From Stappia sp. (lineage in GTDB: Bacteria; Pseudomonadota; Alphaproteobacteria; Rhizobiales; Stappiaceae): DNA of 51,200 bases. The position numbers were made by a program, and so were the translations under genes. The number at the start of each line of letters is the position of its first letter. Positions within the stretch are counted from its first letter, which is position 1. The notes under the pieces were generated by a model. The model worked only from the letters and a program-made list of their open reading frames with translations. It was not told the origin of the DNA and did not search any database. Positions 18,247-26,242 of this stretch are shown one piece after another. Where the stretch lies: assembly GCA_002722295.1 (NCBI GenBank), contig PBLF01000003.1, positions 1 through 51,200 of the forward strand, written 5' to 3'.

Positions 18247-19125
18247 TTACTCGCCACCGCCCAGCGAATGGACGTAGACCGCGAGCGACTTGACGGTCGC
18301 CGGATCGAGGCGGTCGGTCCATGCCGGCATCACCGAGTTGCGCGGGTTGTTGACCTGGGCCTCGATGCCCGCGAGCGAGCGGTCGTAGAGCCAGTTCCGG
18401 GCGGTGAGGTTCGGCGCGCCGACCTCCTGCATGCCCTTCAGGTCCTCGCCATGACAGGCGGCGCAGTTGTCGACGTAGACCTGCTCGCCGGCGGCCAGAT
18501 CCACACCCGACTCGGTGTCCAGACCAACCTTGCTCGCCACGTAGTTGGCAACCTGGGTGATCTGCTCCTTGTCGAGCATGCCGTCGCGGCCGAAGGCCGG
18601 CATTTCGCCGAAGCGGGTCTCATCATGCGTCGAGCGGATGCCGTACTGCAGCGTCTGGTGGATGGCGTCGAGTGAACCGCCCCAGATCCAGTTGTCGTCC
18701 TGGAGGTTGGGGTAGCCGTTCGAGCCGGTCGCACCCGTGCCGTGACAGGCGGCGCAGTTGTCGCCGAATGCCGCCCGGCCGTTGGCCATGGCGAATTCCA
18801 GCAGCGACTGGGTGCCCTCGATGTCGCTCAGCGAGGCATCGATCAGCTTCTCGCCGATCTGGGCGCGCTCGCTCATGCCGGCATCATAGGCGGCAAGGGC
18901 GTTTTCGCGCTGGCTGTCGCCGAGGACGCCGGCAGAGTAGCTCGAGATCAGCGGCCAGGACGGGTAGACCACCCAGTAGCCGATCGCCCAGACGATGGAG
19001 GCGTAGAAGATGTACAGCCACCACTTCGGCAGGGGATTGTTGAGCTCCTTGAGACCGTCCCACTCGTGGCCGGTGGTCTCGACGCCGGTGACCCGGTCGA
19101 TTTCCTTTTTATGCGTGTCAGCCAT
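18247..19125 (-). CDS. ccoP: CcoP/FixP, diheme cytochrome c subunit of cbb3 oxidase
   Basis: A 292-residue membrane-anchored cytochrome that passes electrons from cytochrome c to CcoO. It has an N-terminal helix near residues 35-55 after the family segment EWDGLKELNNPLPKWW, and two heme c sites, CAACH at 124-128 and at 221-225. The distal ligands lie in methionine segments such as GEMPAF and SVMPAW. The ATG at 19125 is three bases after the ccoQ stop, with its ribosome site (GGGAGGA) inside the end of ccoQ. It is the last gene of the operon, followed by an intrinsic terminator. Confidence 0.97.
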   Translation of the reverse strand: MADTHKKEIDRVTGVETTGHEWDGLKELNNPLPKWWLYIFYASIVWAIGYWVVYPSWPLISSYSAGVLGDSQRENALAAYDAGMSERAQIGEKLIDASLSDIEGTQSLLEFAMANGRAAFGDNCAACHGTGATGSNGYPNLQDDNWIWGGSLDAIHQTLQYGIRSTHDETRFGEMPAFGRDGMLDKEQITQVANYVASKVGLDTESGVDLAAGEQVYVDNCAACHGEDLKGMQEVGAPNLTARNWLYDRSLAGIEAQVNNPRNSVMPAWTDRLDPATVKSLAVYVHSLGGGE

Positions 19126-19128
19126 CGT

Positions 19129-19284
19129 TCAATCCTCCCGCAAGGGGATATTGGCCGCGTCTTCGAAGCGGCGGCGGTTCTTGGGCCGCAGCGCGTAGAA
19201 AAGGACGCCGAGGAAAAGAACCACGAAGTAGATCAGACCCCAGGTCTGGGCGAAGCTCGCGACGGTCGTGTAACCTTCCGACAT
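19129..19284 (-). CDS. ccoQ: CcoQ/FixQ, small subunit of cbb3 oxidase
   Basis: A 51-residue protein with one membrane helix (about residues 11-32) and a basic end ALRPKNRRRFEDAA, the hallmark of CcoQ. It runs from the ATG at 19284 to the TGA at 19129. CcoQ stabilises the oxidase complex and, in Rhodobacter, influences signalling by the oxidase. It lies 12 bases after ccoO and three bases before ccoP. Confidence 0.95.
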   Translation of the reverse strand: MSEGYTTVASFAQTWGLIYFVVLFLGVLFYALRPKNRRRFEDAANIPLRED

Positions 19285-19296
19285 GTGTCTCTCCCG

Positions 19297-20031
19297 TTAC
19301 CTGAGGTTGGCCTTGTTGTCGTAGACCGAGAAGTCGACAAGCGTGCCGAGCATCTGCAGATAGGCGACAAGCGCGTCCATCTCCGTGACCTTCGACGGAT
19401 CGCCGTCGAAGTCACGCACGACCGCATTGGGATACCGCTCCAGGAAGGCATCGACATTGTCGCTGTCCGGCGAGGCCTGTGCGACCAGGTCCCGGGCGGC
19501 GCCCTCGATCTGCTCTTCCGTGTAGGGCACACCGACGACGGTGTTGGTCCTCAGGTGATCGGCGATGTCACGCGTCTCGACCTTCGCCTCCGCAAGGAAC
19601 GGATAGCCGGGCATGATCGACTCCGGCACGACCGAGCGGGGATCGGTCAGATGCTCGCGATGCCATTCGTCGGAGTACTTGCCGCCGACACGCGCCAGAT
19701 CCGGACCGGTCCGCTTGGAGCCCCACTGGAAGGGGTGGTCGTACATCGACTCCGCCGCCAGCGAGAAGTGGCCGTAGCGTTCCAGTTCGTCACGCATCGG
19801 GCGGATCATCTGCGAGTGGCAGAGATAGCAGCCCTCGCGGATGTAGACGTTGCGGCCCGCCAGCTCGAGAGGGGGGTAGGGACGCATGCCCTCCACCTTC
19901 TCGATGGTGCTCTTCAGGTAGAAGAGCGGGGCGATTTCCACGAGGCCGCCGATGGCGACGACCACGAGGATGCCGATTGTCAGCACCAGGGAGTGCTTTT
20001 CGAAGATTTCGTGTTTGTTCCAGATCGACAT
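19297..20031 (-). CDS. ccoO: CcoO/FixO, monoheme cytochrome c subunit of cbb3 oxidase
   Basis: A 244-residue protein with an N-terminal membrane anchor (residues 14-34) and one heme c site, CYLCH at 68-72, in the invariant [13 protein letters not shown] context. It transfers electrons to CcoN. The start MSIWNKHE at 20031 is preceded by GGGGGGAG and matches the family N-terminus; the longer frame reaches back into ccoN. There are 16 bases between the ccoN stop and this ATG. Confidence 0.97.
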   Translation of the reverse strand: MSIWNKHEIFEKHSLVLTIGILVVVAIGGLVEIAPLFYLKSTIEKVEGMRPYPPLELAGRNVYIREGCYLCHSQMIRPMRDELERYGHFSLAAESMYDHPFQWGSKRTGPDLARVGGKYSDEWHREHLTDPRSVVPESIMPGYPFLAEAKVETRDIADHLRTNTVVGVPYTEEQIEGAARDLVAQASPDSDNVDAFLERYPNAVVRDFDGDPSKVTEMDALVAYLQMLGTLVDFSVYDNKANLR

Positions 20032-20047
20032 AGTCGCCTCTCCCCCC

Positions 20048-21703
20048 TTATTCGGCAGGGGCCATGGCGCCGGCGCCAACGGTCTCGGCCTCATCGGCCT
20101 CGCCGTAGCGAACGGTCATCCAAAGATTGTAGGCCATGATCAGGGCGCCGATGACGAACAGGGCGCCGCCGAGAGCACGGATCACGTAGAAGGGGTGCAT
20201 CGCCTCGACGGTCTCGATGAACGAGTACTCGAGGAAGCCGAGCTGATCGTAGGCGCGCCACATCAGGCCCTGCATGATGCCGGACACCCACATCGCGCAG
20301 ATGTAGAGCACGATGCCGATGGTGGAGATCCAGAAGTGCCAGTTCACCAGCTTGAGCGAATAGACCTGCTTCTTGTTCCACAGCCAGGGGATCAGGCAGT
20401 AGAGGGCACCGAAGGAGATGTAGCCGACCCAGCCGAGCGCACCGGAGTGCACGTGACCGATGGTCCAGTCGGTGTAGTGCGACAGCGAGTTCACCGCACG
20501 CAGCGACATCAGCGGGCCTTCGAAGGTCGACATGCCGTAGAAGGCGACCGACACCACCATCATGCGCAGGACCGGATCGGTGCGCAGCTTGTCCCAGGCC
20601 CCCGACAGGGTCATCAGGCCGTTGATCATGCCGCCCCAGGAGGGCATCCACAGCATGATGGAGAAGGTGGCGCCGAGGGTCGAGGCCCACTGCGGCAGGG
20701 CGGTGTAGTGCAGGTGGTGCGGACCGGCCCAGATGTACAGGAAGATCAGCGCCCAGAAGTGCACGATCGACAGGCGGTAGGAATAGACCGGCCGCTCGGC
20801 GCGCTTGGGCACGAAGTAGTACATGATCGCCAGGAAGCCAGCGGTCAGGAAGAAGCCCACCGCGTTATGGCCGTACCACCACTGCACCATGGCATCCTGC
20901 ACGCCAGACCAGACGATGTAGGACTTGGTGCCGAACACGCTCACCGGAACCGTCAGGTTGTTGACGATGTGCAGCATCGCGATCGTCACGATGAAGGCGA
21001 GGTAGAACCAGTTCGCCACGTAGATGTGGGCTTCCTTGCGCTTCCACAGCGTGCCGAGGAAGACCAGCAGGTAGGCCACCCAGACGATGGTCAGCCACAG
21101 GTCGGCGTACCACTCCGGCTCGGCGTATTCCTTCGACTGGGTCGCGCCGAGCAGGTAGCCCGTGCCGGCGATGACGATGAAGGCGTTGTAGCCGAGAATC
21201 ACGAACCAGGGCGCGATCTTGCCGGGCATCCGGGCGCGACACGTGCGCTGCACCACGTAGAAGGACGTGGAAAGCAGCACGTTGCCGCCGAAGGCGAAGA
21301 TCACGGCGGAGGTGTGCAACGGGCGCAGCCTGCCCCAGTTTGTCCAGGGAAGGTCGAAGTTCAGCACCGGGTAGGCGAGCTGAAGGGCGATGATGAGACC
21401 GACCGTGAAGCCGGCGATGCCCCAGAAGACGGCCGCCCAGGCACCGAACTTGATCGGCCCCAGATTGTAGTTCGGCTTGCCGTCGATCTCCTGCGGCACG
21501 ACCACGCCACCATCGTCAAAATAGTTCTTGAAGATGATGAACGCACCGATGGCCGCAAACAGAGAGCCAATAGCGGTGTGAAACGCCATCACCTGATCGT
21601 AGGTCTTTCCCGCGATGATCAGGCAGACGAAGGCTAGAAGAACGAGGAATGCGGCAAAGAGCCCCTCCTCGATCGACAGGTATTTGGCTTTTGCGTGAGC
21701 CAT
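20048..21703 (-). CDS. ccoN: CcoN/FixN, catalytic subunit of cbb3 cytochrome c oxidase
   Basis: A 551-residue, 12-helix heme-copper oxidase subunit that reduces oxygen with high affinity at low oxygen tension. Ligands are in place: His130 (RPLHTS) and His419 for low-spin heme b, His417 (TIGHVHSG) for heme b3, and His279 (WYGHN), His329 and His330 (GPHHLHY) for CuB. The cbb3-type catalytic tyrosine is expected in the segment around [15 protein letters not shown]. It is first in ccoNOQP, with a FixK/FNR box 177 bases upstream. The flanking cco assembly operon and the fix regulators support its role in microaerobic respiration. Confidence 0.98.
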   Translation of the reverse strand: MAHAKAKYLSIEEGLFAAFLVLLAFVCLIIAGKTYDQVMAFHTAIGSLFAAIGAFIIFKNYFDDGGVVVPQEIDGKPNYNLGPIKFGAWAAVFWGIAGFTVGLIIALQLAYPVLNFDLPWTNWGRLRPLHTSAVIFAFGGNVLLSTSFYVVQRTCRARMPGKIAPWFVILGYNAFIVIAGTGYLLGATQSKEYAEPEWYADLWLTIVWVAYLLVFLGTLWKRKEAHIYVANWFYLAFIVTIAMLHIVNNLTVPVSVFGTKSYIVWSGVQDAMVQWWYGHNAVGFFLTAGFLAIMYYFVPKRAERPVYSYRLSIVHFWALIFLYIWAGPHHLHYTALPQWASTLGATFSIMLWMPSWGGMINGLMTLSGAWDKLRTDPVLRMMVVSVAFYGMSTFEGPLMSLRAVNSLSHYTDWTIGHVHSGALGWVGYISFGALYCLIPWLWNKKQVYSLKLVNWHFWISTIGIVLYICAMWVSGIMQGLMWRAYDQLGFLEYSFIETVEAMHPFYVIRALGGALFVIGALIMAYNLWMTVRYGEADEAETVGAGAMAPAE

Positions 21704-21879
21704 GTCAGCGCCCCAAATTCTCTCAGACCGATCCGCGCGGCATCAGGATGCCCACCGCACGAAACCGATCGCTTGCATTTGCCGACGCTTGCGCCCACAT
21801 CCCGAGGAAGGCGGACGGGTCGGCGATCCAAACCCCAATGGGTTCCTGGTCGGGTATGACGCATGCAGCGAAACCCACC

Positions 21880-21893
21880 TTGATCCAGGTCAA
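21880..21893 (-). promoter_or_regulatory. FNR/FixK box of the ccoNOQP operon
   Basis: TTGATCCAGGTCAA on the plus strand (TTGACCTGGATCAA on the minus strand) has one mismatch to TTGAT-N4-ATCAA. On the minus strand CATACC lies at the -10 position of a class II promoter centred at -41.5, giving a leader of about 140 bases before ccoN. Confidence 0.85.
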
Positions 21894-22033
21894 GCGACGT
21901 TACGATATGCCCATGACAACGTCGCTGCGACGCAGGTTCCCTGCGACGAAAGGTCCATGAATAACGCAGGGAAGTCAAAGCCCCCCGTATTATTCCCTAG
22001 CAGGCAGCGATGTCCGGGCAGAGGTGTCCGCGC

Positions 22034-23107
22034 TCAGGAGCGCGAAGCGGGGTTCCGCGACGGCGGGCCGAGAACGCGACGGGTGACCAGCGGCAGAATC
22101 AGGACCATGCCCATGTAGCGGGCGAGCTGATGCGCGGCGACGAAGGCCGGATCCAGGTCGAGCAGATAGGCAAGCAGCGTCATCGCCTCCAGACCGCCGG
22201 GGGCATAGGCCAGCAGAAGCTGTCCGAAGGGCAGTCCGAGCGTTGCCCAGATCACCACGCAGACCACCACCGAGATGCTCATGCCCACGGCGAAGGCCCC
22301 CAGGCACACGCCGAGCATCCGCACCAGTTCCATGGGCGTGACGCCGGAGAAGCGGCAACCGATGACGCTGCCGAGCCCGATCAGCGCGGGAATGCTCAGC
22401 CAGTCCGGCAGGCTGACGGCCACGAGGCCGCTGGCGTTGAGCACGGCGCTCAGGACGAACGGGCCGGTCAGCCAGCCGGCCGGAACGCCCAGGCGCTGGG
22501 TCGCAGCCCCCGCCGCCAGCCCCGCCGCCAGGAGCAGGGCGAGAGCGAGCGGCGCCATGGGCACGCTTGTCCGCACGACCTCGTGCAGCCCGCCCTCGCT
22601 GCCGGTGACCACCATGGGCAGCACCGCCACGAGCAGGAACACGCGCAGGCTCTGCGATGCCGCGACGCGCAGCACGTTGGCGCGCGGATAGTCGAGCGTC
22701 AGCGCCATGACATAGGAAAGCGCGCCGGGAATCGCGGCGAAATAGGCGGTTTCCCGGTCCCAGCCGGCGATACGCCGCTGGTAGACGTAGGTCGCCAGCA
22801 GGATCGCCACCACGGCCACGATGATGAAGGCCATGGTCACCGGCCACTCCCCGACCCGCTCCACCGTTTCGGGCGTCACGCCACTGCCCATGGTCAGGCC
22901 CAGGACGACGAAGAGCAGGTCGCGCAGGCGGGCGGGAACATTCGCGGACATCCCGGAGAGAACGGCCGCGGCGACGACGATCATCGGCCCCGCGAGCCAG
23001 GCGGCGGGAAAGCCCAGCGCGTGAAAGGCATAGCCTCCGGCAGCGCCGATCGCGAGAGTTCTCAGGGTCACGAGAAGAACGGCGGAAACCTGGGGAAACA
23101 GGGTCAT
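22034..23107 (-). CDS. AbrB-family membrane protein (COG3180 type)
   Basis: A 357-residue, about ten-helix membrane protein with two similar halves, each carrying a glycine/proline-rich segment (FPAAWLAGPMI near 33-43; VPAGWLTGPFV near 209-219). This is the AbrB duplication family, often mis-named ammonia monooxygenase; it is a putative transporter of unknown substrate and not an enzyme. No FNR box is seen before it. It lies between ccoN and hemN on the minus strand, divergent from hemN, and its link to the respiration genes may be only positional. Confidence 0.85.
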   Translation of the reverse strand: MTLFPQVSAVLLVTLRTLAIGAAGGYAFHALGFPAAWLAGPMIVVAAAVLSGMSANVPARLRDLLFVVLGLTMGSGVTPETVERVGEWPVTMAFIIVAVVAILLATYVYQRRIAGWDRETAYFAAIPGALSYVMALTLDYPRANVLRVAASQSLRVFLLVAVLPMVVTGSEGGLHEVVRTSVPMAPLALALLLAAGLAAGAATQRLGVPAGWLTGPFVLSAVLNASGLVAVSLPDWLSIPALIGLGSVIGCRFSGVTPMELVRMLGVCLGAFAVGMSISVVVCVVIWATLGLPFGQLLLAYAPGGLEAMTLLAYLLDLDPAFVAAHQLARYMGMVLILPLVTRRVLGPPSRNPASRS

Positions 23108-23258
23108 GAGGAGGATCGTCGGGGGCGAGTCGGTTGCATGGCGAGCACGGCGATCCTACGCGCCTTGACGCCCGGGCGCATCTTTCTCATCGTCCCGAAC
23201 GGCAGAAATATGCGCCGCCGGCGCGCCGCGAAGGGGCGAGCTCAAAAGCCCGCGAAGC

Positions 23259-23272
23259 TTGAGCCAGATCAA
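23259..23272 (+). promoter_or_regulatory. FNR/FixK box of hemN
   Basis: TTGAGCCAGATCAA has one mismatch to TTGAT-N4-ATCAA. Its centre is 41 to 42 bases before the A of the proposed hemN ATG at 23307, and TTAAGT lies at the expected -10 position. If it is a class II site, transcription would start at or next to the ATG. Confidence 0.75.
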
Positions 23273-23306
23273 CGTCGTGGGCCTGCAAATGGGGTTAAGT
23301 CGCCCC

Positions 23307-24656
23307 ATGAGCACGATCGATGACCGCTACGCCACCCGCGCCGTACCGCGCTACACGAGCTATCCCACCGCGCCGCATTTCCATGCGGGCGTGAACGCGG
23401 AGACGCTCGGCGGCTGGCTTTCCGACCTGCCCCGGGACATGGAGCTTTCGCTCTACCTGCACGTCCCCTACTGCCGGTCCATCTGCAACTACTGCGGCTG
23501 CCACACCAAGGGCGCGCGACGCGACGATCCGGTGATCGCCTACGCCCTGAAACTGGCGCGCGAGGTGGCCCTGGTCGCCGACAGGCTCGGCGACAGGCGC
23601 TCCGTCAGCCACATCCACTGGGGCGGCGGCACACCGAGCCTGCTGCCGCGCGAGAGTTTCCTCGACATCGTGCGGGTCCTGCGCGAGCGCTTCGATTTCA
23701 CCGAAGGTCACGAGCACGCCATCGAGCTGGACCCGCGCACGGTCACGCCGGAGCTGGCCGGGACCCTGCGCGAGGCGGGCATCACCCGCGCGAGCCTGGG
23801 CGTTCAGGACTTCGATCATACCGTGCAGAAGGCCATCGGCCGGATCCAGCCCTTCGAGCAGGTGGCTTCCGCCGTCGGCGCGTTGCGGGCGGTCGGGATC
23901 GACGCCATCAATTTCGACCTGATGTACGGGCTGCCGCACCAGACACTCGACACGATCGCCGAGACGATCCGCCTGACCCGCGAGTTGCGCCCGGGCCGCA
24001 TCGCCCTGTTCGGCTATGCCCATGTGCCCTGGTTCAAGAAGCACCAGCGCCTCATCGACGAGAAAAGCCTGCCGGACGCCGACGCCCGCATCGCGGCCGC
24101 CGACTTCGCACGCGCGCGCCTCGCGGAGGCCGGATACACGGCCATCGGGCTCGACCATTTCGCGCTTCCCGATGACAGCATGGCCATTGCCTATGCCGAC
24201 GGCACCTTGCGGCGCAATTTCCAGGGCTACACCACCGACACGGCGGATGCGCTGATCGGCATGGGCTGTTCCTCCATCGGCCGCCTCCCGCAGGGCTTCG
24301 TCCAGAACATGCCGGACATCGGCGGCTGGGGCCGTGCGGTGGATGCGGGCGAACTGCCGGTCGCGCGCGGCATCGCGCTCGACGCCGACGACCGCTGCCG
24401 TGCCGAGATCATCGAGCGGCTCATGACGGACCATCGCGCCGACGTCGCCGAGATCGCGGCCCGCCACGGCTTCCCGCTCTCCCAGTTCGCAACGGCCTTC
24501 GCGCAGCTCGAGGAGATGGTTGCCGACGGGCTGGTGCGCCGCAGGGGCGGCCTCGTGGAGGTGAGCGAGGCGGGCCAGCGCTACGCGCGTGTCGCCGCAG
24601 CCGCCTTCGATGCCTATCTGGAACGCGGCACCGCCCGCCACTCGGTGGCGGTGTGA
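23307..24656 (+). CDS. hemN: HemN, oxygen-independent coproporphyrinogen III oxidase
   Basis: A radical-SAM enzyme that converts coproporphyrinogen III to protoporphyrinogen IX without oxygen, giving heme for the cbb3 oxidase under microaerobic conditions. It has 449 residues; the cluster motif is CRSICNYC (Cys56, Cys60, Cys63), followed by GCHTK and the GGGTPS glycine motif, and it ends with a HemN C-terminal domain. MSTIDDRY at 23307 is the best start because the family begins about 12-15 residues before VPRYTSYPTAPHF. The TTG at 23259 lies inside the FNR box. No good ribosome binding site precedes 23307. It converges on fixK. Confidence 0.95.
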   Translation: MSTIDDRYATRAVPRYTSYPTAPHFHAGVNAETLGGWLSDLPRDMELSLYLHVPYCRSICNYCGCHTKGARRDDPVIAYALKLAREVALVADRLGDRRSVSHIHWGGGTPSLLPRESFLDIVRVLRERFDFTEGHEHAIELDPRTVTPELAGTLREAGITRASLGVQDFDHTVQKAIGRIQPFEQVASAVGALRAVGIDAINFDLMYGLPHQTLDTIAETIRLTRELRPGRIALFGYAHVPWFKKHQRLIDEKSLPDADARIAAADFARARLAEAGYTAIGLDHFALPDDSMAIAYADGTLRRNFQGYTTDTADALIGMGCSSIGRLPQGFVQNMPDIGGWGRAVDAGELPVARGIALDADDRCRAEIIERLMTDHRADVAEIAARHGFPLSQFATAFAQLEEMVADGLVRRRGGLVEVSEAGQRYARVAAAAFDAYLERGTARHSVAV

Positions 24657-24674
24657 CCTGACGGTCCGACAACG

Positions 24675-24705
24675 AAAAACCCCCGGACGTCGAACCGTCC
24701 GGGGG
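24675..24705 (-). terminator. Intrinsic terminator of fixK
   Basis: A perfect 10-bp stem CCCCCGGACG/CGTCCGGGGG (24680-24689 with 24696-24705) has a 6-base loop and is followed on the minus strand by TTTTT. It lies 38 bases beyond the fixK stop. On the plus strand no T run follows, so it favours fixK. Confidence 0.88.
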
Positions 24706-24743
24706 GGCGGGAAACAGGCCTTTTGGGCGAGCGGGATGACCGG

Positions 24744-25451
24744 TCAGTGCATCCCGGAAAGCTGGCAGATGCCGCAGACGCGGGTAATGTGAATGCTGTC
24801 CTGGCGCTCGACCCGCACGAGCCCGCGCCGCTTGAGTTCGGAGATCACGCGGCTCACGGTCTCGATGGTGAGACCGAGGTAATCGGCGATCTCCTGGCGG
24901 GTCATGGCCAGCACGATGTCATGGGTGTCGATATCCGCGTCGGCCGGGCCGATGCATCCCTCGCCGCCCCGGTTGGGCACCATGCGGATGAAGAAGGTGG
25001 AGACACGCTCCAGCGCCGACTTCCGCCCCAGCAGAACCGCATGGTCGTGCATGCGTTCCATCTGCGCCATCAGGCAACGGGACACATGGCGCTGCAGGGA
25101 AGCGGTCTCCTCGACCTCCCGCCGCTCGTGCGACAGGACCGCCGAGGGCGTCAGGGTTTCGGCCGAGCAGTCGTAGGTCTCGCCGGCGGACACGCCGAAC
25201 ACCATGCCGGGGGTAAGAACCTCCACCACCTGCCGACGGCCATCGGGCAGAAGCTTGTAGAGCATCACGGTGCCGGCGCTGAGTTCGTAGACCCGATCCG
25301 CCGTGTCGCCCTCGTAGAAGATGATGCTGTGCTGGCCGAGCCGCTGGGTACGGCTCTGGCGTGCCGTGTCCGCGGCCAGAGCGGCAAGGCCGCGATCGGC
25401 GCCGCTTGCGGCGCTCTCGGAATGCGCGACCGAATGCTCGAGATAGGCCAT
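24744..25451 (-). CDS. fixK: FixK-type CRP/FNR transcriptional regulator
   Basis: A 235-residue CRP/FNR protein with a cyclic-nucleotide-like beta-roll (about 35-120), dimer helix (about 120-150) and helix-turn-helix whose recognition helix LTIETVSRVISELKRRG has the E--SR pattern that reads TTGAT half sites. It has no N-terminal cysteine cluster, so unlike FNR/FnrL it should not hold an iron-sulfur cluster and is expected to be controlled at transcription, by FixJ. Unusually it ends with a CGIC pair (Cys226, Cys229). AGGAGG precedes the ATG. The three boxes at 14.5, 21.9 and 23.3 kb are its likely targets. Confidence 0.92.
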   Translation of the reverse strand: MAYLEHSVAHSESAASGADRGLAALAADTARQSRTQRLGQHSIIFYEGDTADRVYELSAGTVMLYKLLPDGRRQVVEVLTPGMVFGVSAGETYDCSAETLTPSAVLSHERREVEETASLQRHVSRCLMAQMERMHDHAVLLGRKSALERVSTFFIRMVPNRGGEGCIGPADADIDTHDIVLAMTRQEIADYLGLTIETVSRVISELKRRGLVRVERQDSIHITRVCGICQLSGMH

Positions 25452-25605
25452 GATGTCCCCTCCTAGGCTGCAAGTGGTCGGCTGGAGGATTTTTCCGGCG
25501 CGTACGGACCGTCCATCCGTCGCGCCTCAGCCCGCACCCCGTCCGGTGCGAAACTGTCCATCGACCTATCCCGACCCTATGCCTCCCGGGGAGGAAGAGA
25601 AATTC

Positions 25606-25623
25606 GGTCGTTTTCGTACGACC
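25606..25623. promoter_or_regulatory. Inverted repeat upstream of fixK, candidate operator
   Basis: GGTCGT and ACGACC form a perfect 6-bp inverted repeat around a 6-base spacer. It lies 155 bases upstream of the fixK ATG and 53 bases after the stop of the receiver gene. It may be a regulator site for fixK or a weak hairpin ending the previous transcript. I cannot match it to a known FixJ site. Confidence 0.35.
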
Positions 25624-25675
25624 ATCTACCTACCGCGGTGCAAAAACCGGTCGGCGAAGGGCCCGCTCGCCCGGC

Positions 25676-26014
25676 TCACAGGTGAGAGACGAGGGATTCC
25701 TCGGTAAGGGGCTTGCGCAGCAGGATCGCGGGCAGGTGACCGTCCACGACCTCGGCGATGGCGCGGCTCGGCTGCCCCGTGATGGCGATGACCTTCGGCG
25801 GGGTCTTGAGGCCCGACAGCCAGCGCACGACCTGCATTCCGGACAGACCGGGCAGGCCGAGGTCGACGATCACCGTGTCCTCGGGGTCGGGCGGATGGCA
25901 CTCGAAAAAGGATTCGGCGTCGGGATAGACACGCGACTCATGGCCGATCTGCGCCAGCAGCAAAGCCAGCGAGTCGCCTACGCCCGGATCATCCTCGACG
26001 ATGTGAACGAACAC
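25676..26014 (-). CDS. Receiver-only response regulator between fixK and fixJ
   Basis: A 112-residue single receiver domain with no output domain. The acidic pocket is VEDD near residues 6-9, the phospho-acceptor is Asp51 in VIVDLGLPG, and the lysine is in LLRKPL near 101. The chosen start is a GTG at 26014 with GGGGAAAACAGG upstream; longer frames add sequence that does not fit the fold. Its place between fixJ and fixK suggests a role in the FixLJ phosphorelay, for example as a phosphate sink competing with FixJ. That role is inference. Its start region is one arm of a long-range inverted repeat. Confidence 0.87.
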   Translation of the reverse strand: MFVHIVEDDPGVGDSLALLLAQIGHESRVYPDAESFFECHPPDPEDTVIVDLGLPGLSGMQVVRWLSGLKTPPKVIAITGQPSRAIAEVVDGHLPAILLRKPLTEESLVSHL

Positions 26015-26016
26015 CT

Positions 26017-26141
26017 GTTTTCCCCATACGGAAGGCCCTTGCGGTATCCGGCATGCGGGAAACACGTCGCCGGACCGCAAGTCATTGCGGCAGGCCGTCC
26101 ATTGGACAGCACGCGGCGAATATAGGCCTTTTGGGGAAAAC
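26017..26141. repeat. Long-range inverted repeat around the receiver gene promoter
   Basis: GTTTTCCCCA (26017-26026) and TGGGGAAAAC (26132-26141) are perfect inverted 10-mers 105 bases apart, each with an AAGGCC/GGCCTT neighbour. On the minus strand the distal arm lies just upstream of TATATT (26124-26119), a good -10, and the proximal arm overlaps the ribosome site of the receiver gene. The layout fits two operator sites able to loop DNA. Confidence 0.5.
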
Positions 26142-26242
26142 GCGAACTTGGGAGGAACACGCAGTCGCGGCCACGCCGGAACGCATCTCCGCTCCCGGGA
26201 AACAGGCGCGCGATGCTCCGGCGCCGCGCTCGTGGCTGCGTC

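Noticed and set aside
22034..23107. Calling the AbrB-family protein an ammonia monooxygenase, as older annotation often does
   Set aside because: It is a membrane protein with two AbrB-type halves and no metal-binding oxygenase motifs; the enzyme name is a known mis-annotation.
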